In this document: positions 36,607 through 47,839 of the stretch, in pieces | Position numbering within the stretch: the first letter of the stretch is position 1 | Layout: every line of letters starts with the position of its first letter | DNA from: Zea mays | Taxonomy: Eukaryota > Streptophyta > Magnoliopsida > Poales > Poaceae | Assembly (NCBI RefSeq): GCF_902167145.1 | Contig: NC_050097.1 | Location: forward strand, 39,602,095-39,666,094 | Reading direction: 5' to 3' | DNA: 64,000 bases | Notes under the pieces: generated by a model | Seen by the model: only the letters and a program-made list of their open reading frames with translations | Told to the model about the DNA's origin: nothing | Database searches by the model: none | Translations under genes and position numbers: made by a program

Positions 36607-38124
36607 ATGGCGCCGAAGAAAGCTTCAGCGACTGGGGCTGCAGCACTGCAACCGCTGGACCCCAACCAGGAGACCGTCTCTCTTCGGGAGGCCCGAAACC
36701 AGAAGAGGAAGGCTGTCAGCCCAACGATTCAGGAGGATGAACTAGACCAAGAGATCAGGGACATGGAGATGCTACATCAACAGGTGCAGAGGAAGAAGGA
36801 GAAGATGGCCAGGCTAGCTGAGCTGCAGAGGCAGATAGACGAAGCTTCTGAAGAAGTCCGTCATCTTACCCACGATGAGCAGAACCGAAGGCCTCAACAA
36901 AAAGACCTTCATCAGGAGGGCTTCTTCAATGAAGATGACTGGTATGACAATTTTCATCATGGAAATTTTGTTTTCGACGATGCTTCTCCTCTGTCCGCTG
37001 AGCTGCAGGCTACACCTTGGCCTCCGTCCTATAAGCCACCCCAGCTTCCCATGTTCGATGGCCATTCGGACCCGAAGCAGTTCTTGATGAGTTACGAAGC
37101 AACAGTGTCTTCGTATGGTGGCAATGCTGCAGTAATGGCAAAGTCTTTCGTTATGGCCGTCAGGAGTGTTGCTCAGACCTGGTATTCCTCCCTTCGGCCA
37201 GGAACGATCACTTCATGGCAGAAGCTGAAGGATATGTTATTGACCAGCTTTCAAGGATTTCAGACGAAGCCGGTCACTGCTCAAGCCTTGTTCCAGTGCA
37301 CTCAGGATCATGAAGAATACCTTCAGGCGTATGTCAGAAGGTTCTTGCGTTTGAGGGCGCAGGCACCAACGGTGCCCAATGAAATTGTCATCGAAGCCAT
37401 GATCAAGGGGCTTCGTCCTGGACCTGCTGCTCAATACTTTGCTAGGAAGCCTCCTCAGACCCTGGAGAAGCTGCTCCAAAAGATGGACGAGTACATTCGT
37501 GCTGACAATGACTTTCGCCAAAGAAGGGAGGAGGCCTTCAGATTTTCTGAAATGACCAGGGGCTTCGGAGGAAGATCCCATCCGAGGCATGTCAGGTCCA
37601 TCCATAACTCCACTCAGAATGATGATAAGGGGAGTCAGCAGAACAGACCGCAGTGCTCCTCACAGGCTTCGGGGCAACAACAAACTTTCTTCCGGCCACC
37701 AGCTCCAAGAGGCAGAGGCGCCAGGGGCTTCGGTGGAAGATTCGGAGATCAACCAAGGAAACTGTTTTGCTTGTTCTGTGGAGAAAGCAAGGGCCATACC
37801 ACCAGGACGTGCCATATTACAATCCAGAAGCAAAAGGAAATAGCCGAAGCTGCATCTCAACAAGCTCAGCCGAAGCAGGTCATGCACACTGCTTCGTATC
37901 ATCCACCCTACATCCCACAATACATAGACAACCACCCTGCAGCTTCTGTAGCTTCGGCAAGTCAACCTCAAGCTTCCTGGCAGCAGCCTCCGCCTCCACC
38001 TCCACTGCAACAGGGTCAACAGCCAGAAGGGAGTCAATATGCCCCACACCAAAGGGACTTCAGAGAACAATCCGAAGCTCGCACAGTCAACAGCACTATG
38101 CCAGAGTCGAAGCACATTTATTGA
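36607..38124 (+). CDS. gag: Element I Gag (Gypsy type), intact
   Basis: 505 residues from ATG 36607 (MAPKKASATGAA), the first ATG after the PBS leader. Residues about 50-100 form a coiled coil (EIRDMEMLHQQVQRKKEKM). Residues about 145-300 are the Gypsy gag capsid-like domain (WYSSLRPGTITSWQKLKDML, YLQAYVRRFLRLR). Near residue 390 lies a variant zinc knuckle CLFCGESKGHTTRTC with five, not four, residues between the second cysteine and the histidine. The C-terminus is glutamine- and proline-rich. The protein ends with its own stop and no protease or RT follows. It would form particles and package RNA, using enzymes from another element. Confidence 0.88.
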   Translation: MAPKKASATGAAALQPLDPNQETVSLREARNQKRKAVSPTIQEDELDQEIRDMEMLHQQVQRKKEKMARLAELQRQIDEASEEVRHLTHDEQNRRPQQKDLHQEGFFNEDDWYDNFHHGNFVFDDASPLSAELQATPWPPSYKPPQLPMFDGHSDPKQFLMSYEATVSSYGGNAAVMAKSFVMAVRSVAQTWYSSLRPGTITSWQKLKDMLLTSFQGFQTKPVTAQALFQCTQDHEEYLQAYVRRFLRLRAQAPTVPNEIVIEAMIKGLRPGPAAQYFARKPPQTLEKLLQKMDEYIRADNDFRQRREEAFRFSEMTRGFGGRSHPRHVRSIHNSTQNDDKGSQQNRPQCSSQASGQQQTFFRPPAPRGRGARGFGGRFGDQPRKLFCLFCGESKGHTTRTCHITIQKQKEIAEAASQQAQPKQVMHTASYHPPYIPQYIDNHPAASVASASQPQASWQQPPPPPPLQQGQQPEGSQYAPHQRDFREQSEARTVNSTMPESKHIY

Positions 38125-39094
38125 CACATATCCTACCTTTGATAGCAGTCTTTTCTATTCAGTTTTATTTTCTGTGAAACAAAGAACATTATTAGTTTTC
38201 ATGTAATAATTTCGTTGTTTCCCACGAGGAAAACCCATTTTCTTCACAGGCTTAAGTCCCTGAAGCTAACAAGGAGGACCTTCGAATTATTAAAAATCCT
38301 TCGAAGCAACAGAAAGTCGTTCTAAGGAACGCAGAGTAAGTTGATGAAGTCACAAAAAGCCGTTCCAAAGGGAGCGCAGTGTAAGTTTTCTGCTCAAAAG
38401 TCGTTCCTACGGGAATGCAGAGCTTACAGCGAAAAGTCAACGCTGATACCGCCTAAGTAAAAGGCGAAGAAGCTCCTAAGGGAGGCTTACAGCGAAAAGT
38501 CAATGCTGATACCGCCTAAGTAAAAGGCGAAGAAGCTCCTAAGGGAGGCTTACAGCGAAAAGTCAACGCTGATACCGCCTAAGTAAAAGGCGAAGAAACT
38601 CCAAAGACGTTCCTAAGGGAATGCAGAGTTTACAGAGATATTTTGTGTGTATCTTCGGAACAAACGTCATTTGCATAACATAACATCATCACACCATTTT
38701 GCATAGCATAAGCATCATACATCATGTTGCATATGGCAAAAGAAGGGGACACCGTATCAACCTTTGAAAGGACGCTTTGAGAAAGTGAAAATTGTGTAAA
38801 GTCATGAGGAAATACAATGATAATCTTCGGAATACAGCTTCGGAGAATGTTTTTACGAAGCATGGATGAGCCTCATCAGAGTAATATCGAAATTGTACAG
38901 CTTCGGAGAATGTCTTCTTCACGAAGCATGAAAAGAAGGGAAGGTGTTTTTTTTTCGCCGAAGGCTCAAAAATGGTATGTATGTAGAATTTCATGCATCG
39001 TAAAGAATTGAATAATGAAAAGGGACTTATATATTACATTCAAATGTACAAAATATTACATAGATCACACTTCAAATGTTTTTTCTAATAACAT
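38125..39094. repeat. Spacer of element I with 63-base tandem repeats
   Basis: There is no gene. From about 38280 to 38635 repeats share ACAGCGAAAAGTCAACGCTG and CCTAAGTAAAAGGCGAAG. The best copies start at 38469 and 38532, exactly 63 bases apart, with partial and more diverged copies on both sides. 38640-39094 is AT-rich with two CAGCTTCGGAGAATG boxes (about 38838 and 38899). It lies between the convergent gag and antisense genes, as in element H. Confidence 0.8.
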
Positions 39095-42000
39095 CTAGTC
39101 TTCTCTTAATACTACTTCGGCAGCCTCATTTAGAAGTTGTTCAACAACTTTATCCATGATAGCTTCGGCCATTTGTTTGATTTCGTCATCCCCTTTGATG
39201 TGAGGGTCAATAGACGATCCAGTAGGTTCTGAGGAAACAGAATATTTTTGTATTACTATTACAAACTGCGAGTAAAGTTTGAAATAAAAATTACAACACA
39301 ATAAGTGCGACTAATTAATACCTATTTGCCCTTCGGCAACTTCTGCCACTTCTCTAGCATCATGGATGCCCTTTTCACTTCTCTGAATAATTTCTCTTGC
39401 CATTTCTCGGCCACCGTTATCCCAGATATCAGTAAAAAACTTTCCACCAATTATGCTAGCTTCGGCCGAAGGATCTTTTGTGTCTTCAAAGGACAAAGCA
39501 GCTTCGGACTGTGCTAAAATTTTCACATGCTCACAGCCCTTCTTCTCTAAAATGGTGGCAATCCCTCTGGCGCCAGAGAAGGCACATATATCTCCTCGGC
39601 TATTTAAAATTTCTTCGAAGGCTTCAGCTTCGTGGTCAATCCATTCAATGACACTTTCGGGATTGCCCCTCAAAAAATTTTCTTCACTTGAGAATGCGCC
39701 GACCTTGGCGAAGCTAGCCTTTAATTTTTTAACACAATCTACAGATTTATTGTAGCATTTCTTTTTGGACGAACGAAGCTCTTCAACAGTCACTTCTAGA
39801 TGATCTGCCCATTGATCGCTGAGTTCACGCTTTGTTTCTTCAAGTATACGTTCTTCTTTGGCTCTGGCCAGTTGTTTCCGAAGGTCTTCAATTTCGCGTT
39901 TCTGAGCTTCAGCTTGACTTTTGAAAGCAGCTTCGTCCTCCTTTATTTTATCTATCAATGAGTATAATATTTTGTCTTTTTCGAGACCTTCGTTCCTCAG
40001 TTCAATTACTTCGGAACGAAGGTTGCTCAGGGCTATAGTACATCCTTCGTCCTCAGCATCTTTCTGTGCTCTGAGGGCATTGCTGAGTATCAGGCCCTGC
40101 AGACAGGAATATGTCTGTGTCAATAGTTTTAAACAAACGAAAAATTTTGAATTCAACAAAAATATAAGAATTCCATTTGTCGCACCTTTAAACTGTTGTA
40201 AGCTAGGCTGTCAGCCAGATCGTTCTTTGACAGCACCGAAAGTCCGTCTTCTAAAGTTGGAAATCCGAAGCTTCTGCTCATCTCCCGACAGACAGAAATT
40301 TCCTTGCTGTCGGGGAGGCAATACAAGAAATCTTCTTCTCCACTGCCATTAAATATCAACGCCCCCTTTGGATATTTCAACTTTTGGGCGTAGTGTTGGG
40401 CCTCTTGTTCTTCTTTTTCTGTTAATTTTTTCCCCGAAGCATGACGAAAAATATAATCGCGAATTTCGGATGCTTCGGGGGTAACAACACCAGTTCCTTC
40501 AGCAAAAGTTGGCTTTGTTATTTTTTCTGCCTCACTTTCCAAGGTTTTTGCCTTTGAGGGCTCTGAGGGCCCAGCTTCGGCTTCAGTATCTTGCTCTGGA
40601 GCTTTAGAACCCGAAGCTTCGACTGTTGTTTCAGGAGTGACGGCAGCCTTCTTCGGAGGGGTGCTTGAAGATTTGATCGTTTCCAGCACATCTAGCACAT
40701 TAGCCATTCTCCTTCTTTTCGGAGTCACTGCTGGCACTTTTTGATTTCTTACTGTTTCAATGTTTGCCACAGGACTCAAAACTCCTGATGTTTCGGAGTC
40801 CTCGCTTGCTTCCTTTACCTCTTCCATTTTTTCTGTGAATGGCGCTTCGGCCTTCTCTTTCGTTTCTGGTAACAAAATTTTTGATTGCTCCAATTTTGTC
40901 TTCGTTGGTATTTCGGCTGTTTCTGTGACTTCTGGCAGCAAAGTTGGCTCGGCTGGTTTTTCAGCTTCGGTGGCCGAAGAAGTCTCTCCGGTAAACTCAG
41001 GCACCGAAGCTGGTTCAATATAACGCGGTCGATAAGAAAGAACCTTTATCTTCTTCCTTTTCGGTTCTGGCTCGCTAGGAGCAGCTGCAGTTTCTTCTTT
41101 TGCAGAGGTTGTATTTTTTCTCTTCTGCCTTCGAATGGGGTAGCAATAGTCAGGGTAGACAAACCCGATGGCATCAAATACCCGATTCAGCCTTTTCTTT
41201 TTTCGGCCTCCGAAGGCTGCTGACATTGCAGCATCTTCGGCCTTCGAGTATGTCCCAAGCAGCTCATCACTTAAATTGTCAATGCTTTTCAACCACTCAT
41301 CATCTGGCTCAATAAATTTATCTCCAAATTTAAAAGTGTACTTAAACCTGACAAGTCCACCTTCGTCGGCCTCTTTAATGGTTTCTTGTGGCATTTCCCA
41401 TTTCTCCGCAAGCGGCCACACCCTGAAGGCAATATGCTCTTGTACTAAGTCCCTTGTTCCTATAAAAGAGCAGACAACGCCGAAGGCTCTTTGGCACTCT
41501 TCGGCGGCTTCGTTCATTTCAACTTTCGGCCTCCGAAGGCCGAAGCTTTGCCAAATAGGACGCATAATTATACCTTTGATGTCTTCTCGTGCTGATAAGT
41601 CATTCTTCACATAAAACCATTCTGTCATCCAATCCCCGGGCCATCTCTTCCGAAAGGTTGGTACGGGACAGCTTGCCCCGGACCGAGAGACGAAGCTGTA
41701 GTAGCCAAAGTTGTTATGGTACTGTTCTTTGCCCCAAGGCTTTGTTTCATATAATAATTCATGAACATTACAGAAGCTTCTTGCGTCAGGCTTCAGACCT
41801 TGGCTTCTCGCGGCCCACACGAAGATATTTAGCCTTATAATTGCCTCGGGAGTAAGTTGATGGAGATAAACTTCGAAGATTTTCAACACCTCCACGACGA
41901 AGCTGCTCAAGGGGAATCGCAATCCAGCTTTCAAAAAGCTTCGATACACCACAACTTCATTTTCTTCAGGGTGTGGACAAGTTTTTTCCCCTTCGTCCGC

Positions 42001-42345
42001 CCTCACAATGGACAGGTCCCGGAAATACCTTCCTTTCATATTAACAAGATGATTCTCTTTGATAGTTGATTTACCATAAACTGAATGGCTTGGTCGCCAG
42101 GGGCGATCTTCGGAGTCTTCGCCACCGCTGTCCACATCATAACTTTCACTGTCACCAGTATCTTCAGACAGCCCTTCCAGAATTTCCCTGGTGATCTTTT
42201 CTGTGTTGGTCTTCGACATTGCTATAAGAAACCCTAAGTTCTTCTCTTCATCAAGACTCAGCTTCATCTCAGCAGCAGCCTTCTTAGCAGCTTCAGACAT
42301 CTTCGGAAACACTAAAAAACTGTTTTTTAAAAGCCGAAGCTTCAA
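39095..42345 (-). CDS. Antisense accessory gene of element I, three exons, intact
   Basis: Exons inferred on the minus strand: 40186-42345, 39322-40096, 39095-39228. Introns 40097-40185 and 39229-39321 start GT and end AG, and the joined frame is 1022 residues without a stop. Exon 1 (MKLRLLKNSFLVFPKMSEA; a second Met is residue 16) carries the same core as element H (LTPEAIIRLNIFVWAARSQ, FCNVHELLYETK) and a lysine/glutamate-rich middle. Exon 2 starts GLILSNALRAQKDAE and is largely coiled coil. Exon 3 is a short acidic helix ending EVVLRED. Intron 2 is phase 1 here but phase 0 in H. It is more diverged from G and H than they are from each other, yet unbroken. Function unknown; a nuclear or particle-associated role is speculation. 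Confidence 0.78.
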
Positions 42346-42444
42346 AGCTAAAAACTTAGCAGATCACAGTGCACAAGAGCTAAAAGATGAGTGAGCAGGA
42401 GTGGTTGGCCAGAAAGCGTGCAAAATAAGTTTGCGGTATGGCCG

Positions 42445-42452
42445 TATTTATA
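42445..42452 (-). promoter_or_regulatory. TATA box of antisense gene in element I
   Basis: TATAAATA on the minus strand (GTATAAATACGG), about 100 bases upstream of ATG 42345 and outside the LTR. Confidence 0.6.
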
Positions 42453-42592
42453 CGCTTGATGCGTTGAAAGTTGAAAGACCCCACTTGTCATTGAATGTTG
42501 CTATTCTAGCAAAGGGAAGGTGTTTTTTCGGACCTTCGGCATAAAGCCTTCGTTCATATCGCAATCTGAATTTATTATTTCAAACAAATTAA

Positions 42593-42608
42593 TATTGCGA
42601 GGGGCTAC
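42593..42608 (+). other. Polypurine tract of element I
   Basis: GCGAGGGGCTAC directly before the 3' LTR, matching the tract of elements G and H. Confidence 0.65.
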
Positions 42609-43262
42609 TGTTGGGGGCCTTCGGCTTCCGAAGGTCCTCAAAAACATGATTTAACAGTGTTTCTAGAGTGTAATGTGTGAACAGGTACCTTCGGACATAT
42701 ATCAAAGAGGGAGAACCTCAAAAGATACGAAGGTTGGCAGTGCCGAAGCTGTGAAGCAGGAAAGCTTCGGCATGTTCGCAGAAAAGGGAACCGACTTAAA
42801 GATGAAAAGGCCATTTAGACCTCGATAGATTGCTATGGAATTATCACCAAATGTAAAGGGCATGTATGTAATTTTGTATGGGTTGTATCCCGTGCCTATA
42901 AATAGGTGAACAGTACCCCCGTACTGTTCACGCTGACTTGGCATTTGCTTTTGCGTCACGCTTGTACTTTTTACCTTCTCTCAGGACCGAAGGTACATTT
43001 GTAATTTGAAATCATTTCTATTTTTCCATGTTAATAAAATAGAAACGATTCTATGATGATGCTTATATTATATTTCATGCTTTATATGAATCCTTCGTCA
43101 TTACTTGTTATGTTTACGAAGGTATGTCTCTTATGACCTTCGTCCGAAACTCATTATTTCCCGAAGGGACATAATGCTTCGAAGGACGAAGGACTTTAAC
43201 ACTTAACACTTTTTATGTTGCCTTGTTCTTAACTCTTAGCATTTGAGAACAAGTCCCCAACA
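42609..43262 (+). repeat. 3' LTR of element I
   Basis: 654 bases, one difference from the 5' LTR. Followed by the duplication CCTTG. Confidence 0.95.
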
Positions 43263-43701
43263 CCTTGCAAGGGTTAGTATCACAAGAACTAAAGGAAGTA
43301 GAAGCATCAAATGAACTATCATGTTTGGACTCATCAAATTTGCTTCTAATTCTAGTCCAAATATCATGCGCATCATGAATGGATTCGTCATAGTTTGATA
43401 TGAAGGCATGATAATATTCTTTGCTAAGAGAATTGCTTAAGATGTCAAATGCTAGATAGTTTAAGCGAAAACATCTTTGATCCTCCTCGGAAATAATTTC
43501 TTTATTATAACTAGAAGTGAAGATACTCTTGTCTATAATTTGTTCTAATCGTGGATCTACTGTTCTAAAAGCATTTAGCACACTAGTAGACCATGAATCA
43601 TAGTTAGAACAATCATCAAATAAAATCTCAAGAGTTACCTCCTTCCGAGTTGAGTTCTCCTGGGTCTTCTTGTTCTTTTGGGATCGTCTACGAGCCATCA
43701 C
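43263..43701 (-). CDS. gag: Element B Gag, N-terminal part
   Basis: Starts at ATG 43701 (MMARRRSQKNKKTQENS), with a basic N-terminus, then a gag core (TLEILFDDCSNYDSWSTSV, RCFRLNYLAFDILSNSL, HDAHDIWTRIRSKF) of the UBN2/Copia-gag kind. It is interrupted by element I within a serine/cysteine-rich stretch and continues at 35871 in frame. Both halves lack stops, so the insertion was probably the first lesion. Related in layout to Sirevirus gag but divergent from A and C. Confidence 0.82.
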
Positions 43702-43733
43702 TTCGAGTTGTTAGACTCAAGATGAAGTGACTA

Positions 43734-43745
43734 GCTCTGATACCA
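43734..43745 (-). other. Primer-binding site of element B
   Basis: Minus strand TGGTATCAGAGC, two bases from the 5' LTR. Confidence 0.9.
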
Positions 43746-43747
43746 AT

Positions 43748-45304
43748 TGAAAGTCGCCTAGAAGGGGGGTGAATAGGCGAAGCCTGTAGATTAAAACTTT
43801 ATCCCCAACTAGATCCTTTGATTAGTGGTTAGAACAAGAAATATGATTATCGGAGTATAAGAACTAAGTCCTTTGCTTGTAACCAAAGTTGCTATGAAAT
43901 AATGCGGAATTGATAAACAATACAACTACTAGATATATGGATAGTAAAGCAAGAAGGCTTAGATGAGAAGAGCAATAAGTAAAGTTCTTTCTTGCGAAGG
44001 GTTGCTCCACCAAATGAGAATTAAACTTGAAGCAACACCAAAAGATGTTAGCGGAGAATGGCGCAAGAAAACTTAGAGAAGGGAAAGCAAACAAATCACA
44101 AGCAAGAAACACAATGAACACGGGTGATTTGTTTTACCGAGGTTCGGCCCTCGAAGGCCTAGTCCCCGTTGAGGAGTCCACTCAAGGACGGGTCTTTTTC
44201 AACCCTTTCCCTCTCTCCACCGATCACACAAGGATCGGTGAGCTCTTCTTCTTCTCAAGGATCACTCTCGATCCCGCAAGGACCACCACACTCTTTGGTG
44301 TCTCTTGCTAGCTGATACAAGCCTCCAACACTTTGGAGGAAGTTTGAATGGGAGTCAAAACTCCACGCGCAAATGAACACAAGGATGAAGCACACACTAT
44401 CTCTCAATGTATCTCACAAGGCACTAGGGCTAAACTCAATTGAGTAGCTCTCAATTGCTCGCTCTCTCTTTTGTGGCACTTGTGTTGGTTGTAGTGGGCT
44501 AGATCTTGTGTATAGGATGTATCAATGAATATAGGTGGTTGGGAGGGCTTGAGTATGTCAACTAGATGACTTGGAATGTTGCTTGGACTCCCACACCTTG
44601 AAGTGGCCGGTTGGGGTGGTATTTATAGCCACCATCCAATTTTGTAGCCGTTGGAGAAGCTGCTGGCACACCGGACATGTCCGGTGCGCCAGCCACGTCA
44701 TCCTATCCGTTGAGATTGGAGCTGGTCGACCGTTGGAGGCTTTGTCCTCATGTGGCACCGGACAGTCCGGTGCCCCTCTGACTTCTGCTCTGACACTCTG
44801 AATTCAACTGTACACTTTGCAGAGTCGACCGTTGCGCGCAGATGACCGTTGCTCCGCTGGCACACCGGACAGTCCGGTGTACACCGGACAGTCCGGTGAA
44901 TTTTAGCGGAGCGACCTCCCACTTTCCTGAAGCTGGCCAGTTCAGAGCCGCTTCACTCTGGAGCACCGGACACTGTCCGGTGGTGCACCGGACAGTCCGG
45001 TGAATTATAGTGGGCTGCGCCTGAGAAACCCGAAGGTGAATAGTTTGAAGGCAATCCTCCCTGGTGCACCGGACACGGTCCGGTGGCACACCGGACAGTC
45101 CGGTGCGCCATACCAGGGAGCGCTTCGGTTTCTCTTTGCTCCTTTCTTTTGAACCTTGTCTTGTTCTTTTTATTGGTTTTGAGTTGAATCTTTGGCACCT
45201 GTAGAACATGTAATCTAGAGCAAACTAATTAGTCCAATTGTTTGTGTTGGACATTCAACCACCAAAATCATTTAGGAAAAGGTTTAAAGCCTATTTCCCT
45301 TTCA
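43748..45304 (-). repeat. 5' LTR of element B
   Basis: 1557 bases. Compared with the 3' LTR it lacks two palindrome-containing stretches (about 26 and 20 bases) but has only about five point differences. Sense TATA is at 44620-44627. Confidence 0.93.
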
Positions 45305-47839
45305 TTCTTTTTGCAGGATAAATCTCAAACCCAAGAGACCCTAAAGGGATTCTTGAGACGGGCTCAAAATGAGTTCGGCTTAAGAATCAAAAAGATTATA
45401 AGCGACAATGGAACGGAGTTAAAGAACTCTCAAATAGAAGGCTTTCTTGAGGATGAGGGGATCAAGCATGAGTTCTCCTCTCCCTACACGCCACAACAAA
45501 ATGGTGTAGTAGAGAGGAATAATAGAACTCTACTTGACATGGCGAGGACCATGCTTGATGAGTACAAGACTTCGGACCGGTTTTGGGCGGAAGCAATCAA
45601 CACTGCTTGCTACGCCATCAACCGTCTCCGCCTTCACCGAATCCTCAAAAAGACATCCTATGAACTCCTAACCGGTAAAAAGCCCAATGTTTCATATTTT
45701 AGAGTCTTTGGTAGCAAATGCTTTATTCTTGTTTAAAGAGGTATAAAATCTAAATTTGCTCCTAAGGCTGTAAAAGGCTTTTTACTTGGTTATGACTCAA
45801 ACACAAGGGCACATAGAGTCTTTAACAAGTCCACTGGACTAGTTGAAGTTTCTTGTGACATTTTGTTTGATGGGACTAACGGCTCTCAAGTAGAGCAAGT
45901 TGATCTTGATGAGCTAGATGATGAAGAGGCTCCATGCGTCGCACTAAGGAACATGTCCATCGGGGATGTGTGTCCTAAGGAATCCGAAGAGCCTCCACAA
46001 GCACAAGATCAACCATCTTCCTCCATGCAAGCATCTCCACCAACCCAAGATGAGGATCAAGCTCAAAATGATGAAAATGAAGATCAAGAGGAGCCACCTC
46101 AAGAGGAGGACAATGATCAAGGGGGATATGCCAATGATCAAGACAAGGAAGATGATGAGGGTCCAAGACCGCCTCACCCAAGAGTCCACCAAGCGATACA
46201 ACGAGATCACCCCGTGAACTCCATTCTCGGTGATATTCATAAGGGGGTAACCACTCGATCTCGTGTTGCTCATTTTTGTGAACATTACTCTTTTGTGTCT
46301 TCTATTGAGCCATACAGGGTGGAAGACGCATTAAGGGATTCGGATTGGGTGTTGGCAATGCAAGAGGAACTCAACAACTTCACGAGGAATGAGGTATGGC
46401 ATCTTGTTTCACGTCCTAACCAAAATGTTGTAGGAACTAAATGGGTCTTCTCCAACAAGCAAGATGAGCATGGTGTGGTGACAAGGAACAAAGCCTGACT
46501 TGTGGCCAAGGGATATTCACAAGTCGAAGGTTTGGACTTCGGTGAAACCTATGCACCCGTAGCTAGGCTTGAGTCAATTCGTATATTACTTGCCTACGCT
46601 ACTTACCATGGCTTTAAGCTCTATCAAATGGACGTGAAAAGTGCCTTCCTCAATGGACCAATCAAGGAGGAGATCTATGTTGAGCAACCTCCCGGCTTTG
46701 AAGATAGTGAGTACCCTAACCATGTCTATAAACTCTCTAAGGCGCTTTATGGGCTCAAGCAAGCCCCAAGAGCATGGTATGAATGCCTAAGAGATTTTCT
46801 TATCGCTAATGGCTTCAAAGTTAGAAAAGTCGATCCTACACTCTTTACTAAAACAATTGCAAATGATTTGTTTGTATGCCAAATTTATGTTGATGATATC
46901 ATATTTGGGTCTACTAACAAATCTACATGTGAAGAGTTTAGTAGGATCATGGTACAGAAATTCGAGATGTCTATGATGGGGGAGTTAAAGTATTTCCTAG
47001 GATTTCAAGTCAAACAACTCCAAGAGGGCACCTTCATCAGCCAAACGAAGTACATTCAAGACATACTCACCAAGTTTGGGATGAAGGATGCCAAGCCCAT
47101 CAAGACACCCATGGGAACCAATGGGCATCTCGACCTCAACACGGGAGGTAAATCCGTAGATCAAAAGGTATACCGGTCGATGATAGGATCTTTACTCTAT
47201 TTATGTGCATCTCGACCGGATAATATGCTTTCCGTATGCATGTGTGCAAGATTCCAAGCCGATCCTAAGGAAGTTCACCTTAGGGCCGTGAAACGAATCT
47301 TGAGATATTTAGTTTATACGCCCAAGTTTGGTCTTTGGTACCCCCAAGGGATCCACCTTTGATTTAATAGGTTATTCAGATGCTGATTGGGCAGGGTGTA
47401 AAATTGATAGAAAGAGCACATCAGGGACTTGTCAGTTCTTGGGAAGATCCCTGGTGTCTTGGGCTTCAAAGAAACAAAATTCAGTAGCTCTTTCTACCGC
47501 CGAAGCCGAGTACATTGTCGTAGGCCATTGTTGCGTGCAATTGCTTTGGACGAGGCAAACCCTTAGGGACTATGGTTACAAATTAACCAAAGTTCCTCTC
47601 CTATGTGATAATGAGAGTGCAATCCGCATGGCGGATAATCCCGTTGAGCACAACCGCACTAATCACATAGCCATTTGGTATCACTTTCTGAGGGATCACC
47701 AACAAAGGGAGATATCGAGATTGCATATGTTAGCACCAAAGAACAATTAGCCGATATCTTTACCAAGCCATTAGATGAGAAAACATTTACCAAACTTAGG
47801 CATGAGCTAAACATTCTCGATTCTAGGAATTTTGATTGA
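45305..47839 (+). pseudogene. pol: Element A pol, part 2 (integrase, RT, RNase H)
   Basis: Resumes with FFLQDKSQTQET, then the integrase second aspartate and glutamate (ISDNGTEL, NGVVERNNRT), an acidic linker, RT ([19 protein letters not shown]) and RNase H (GYSDADWAGCK, STAEAEYI, ADIFTKPLDEK). Breaks: TAA 45734-45736, TGA 46496-46498 (CGA expected), an extra C near 47342 and a missing G near 47708. It ends with TGA 47837-47839. Too damaged to act. Confidence 0.9.

Larger units (their letters stand above)
35877..43262 (+). mobile_element. Gypsy (Grande/RIRE2-like) element I, pol-less, very young
   Basis: 7386 bases with TSD CCTTG at 35872-35876 and 43263-43267. 5' LTR 35877-36530, PBS region 36532-36545, gag 36607-38124, a tandem-repeat spacer, an antisense three-exon gene 39095-42345 and the 3' LTR 42609-43262. 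The LTRs are 654 bases and differ at one position only (36187 T, 42919 C). No protease, RT or integrase is present, yet both genes look intact. It is the youngest insertion in the window and non-autonomous. Confidence 0.94.
29439..45304 (-). mobile_element. Sirevirus element B, gag-only, containing Gypsy element I
   Basis: Minus-oriented: 5' LTR 43748-45304, PBS 43734-43745, gag 34433-43701 (split by element I), a 3.4-kb non-coding tail and the 3' LTR 29439-31041. The TSD TTCTT is at 29434-29438 and 45305-45309. Without element I it is about 8.5 kb. No protease, integrase, RT or RNase H sequence is present, so it must be mobilised in trans. LTRs differ by about five point changes plus 46 bases of palindrome units. 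Confidence 0.92.
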
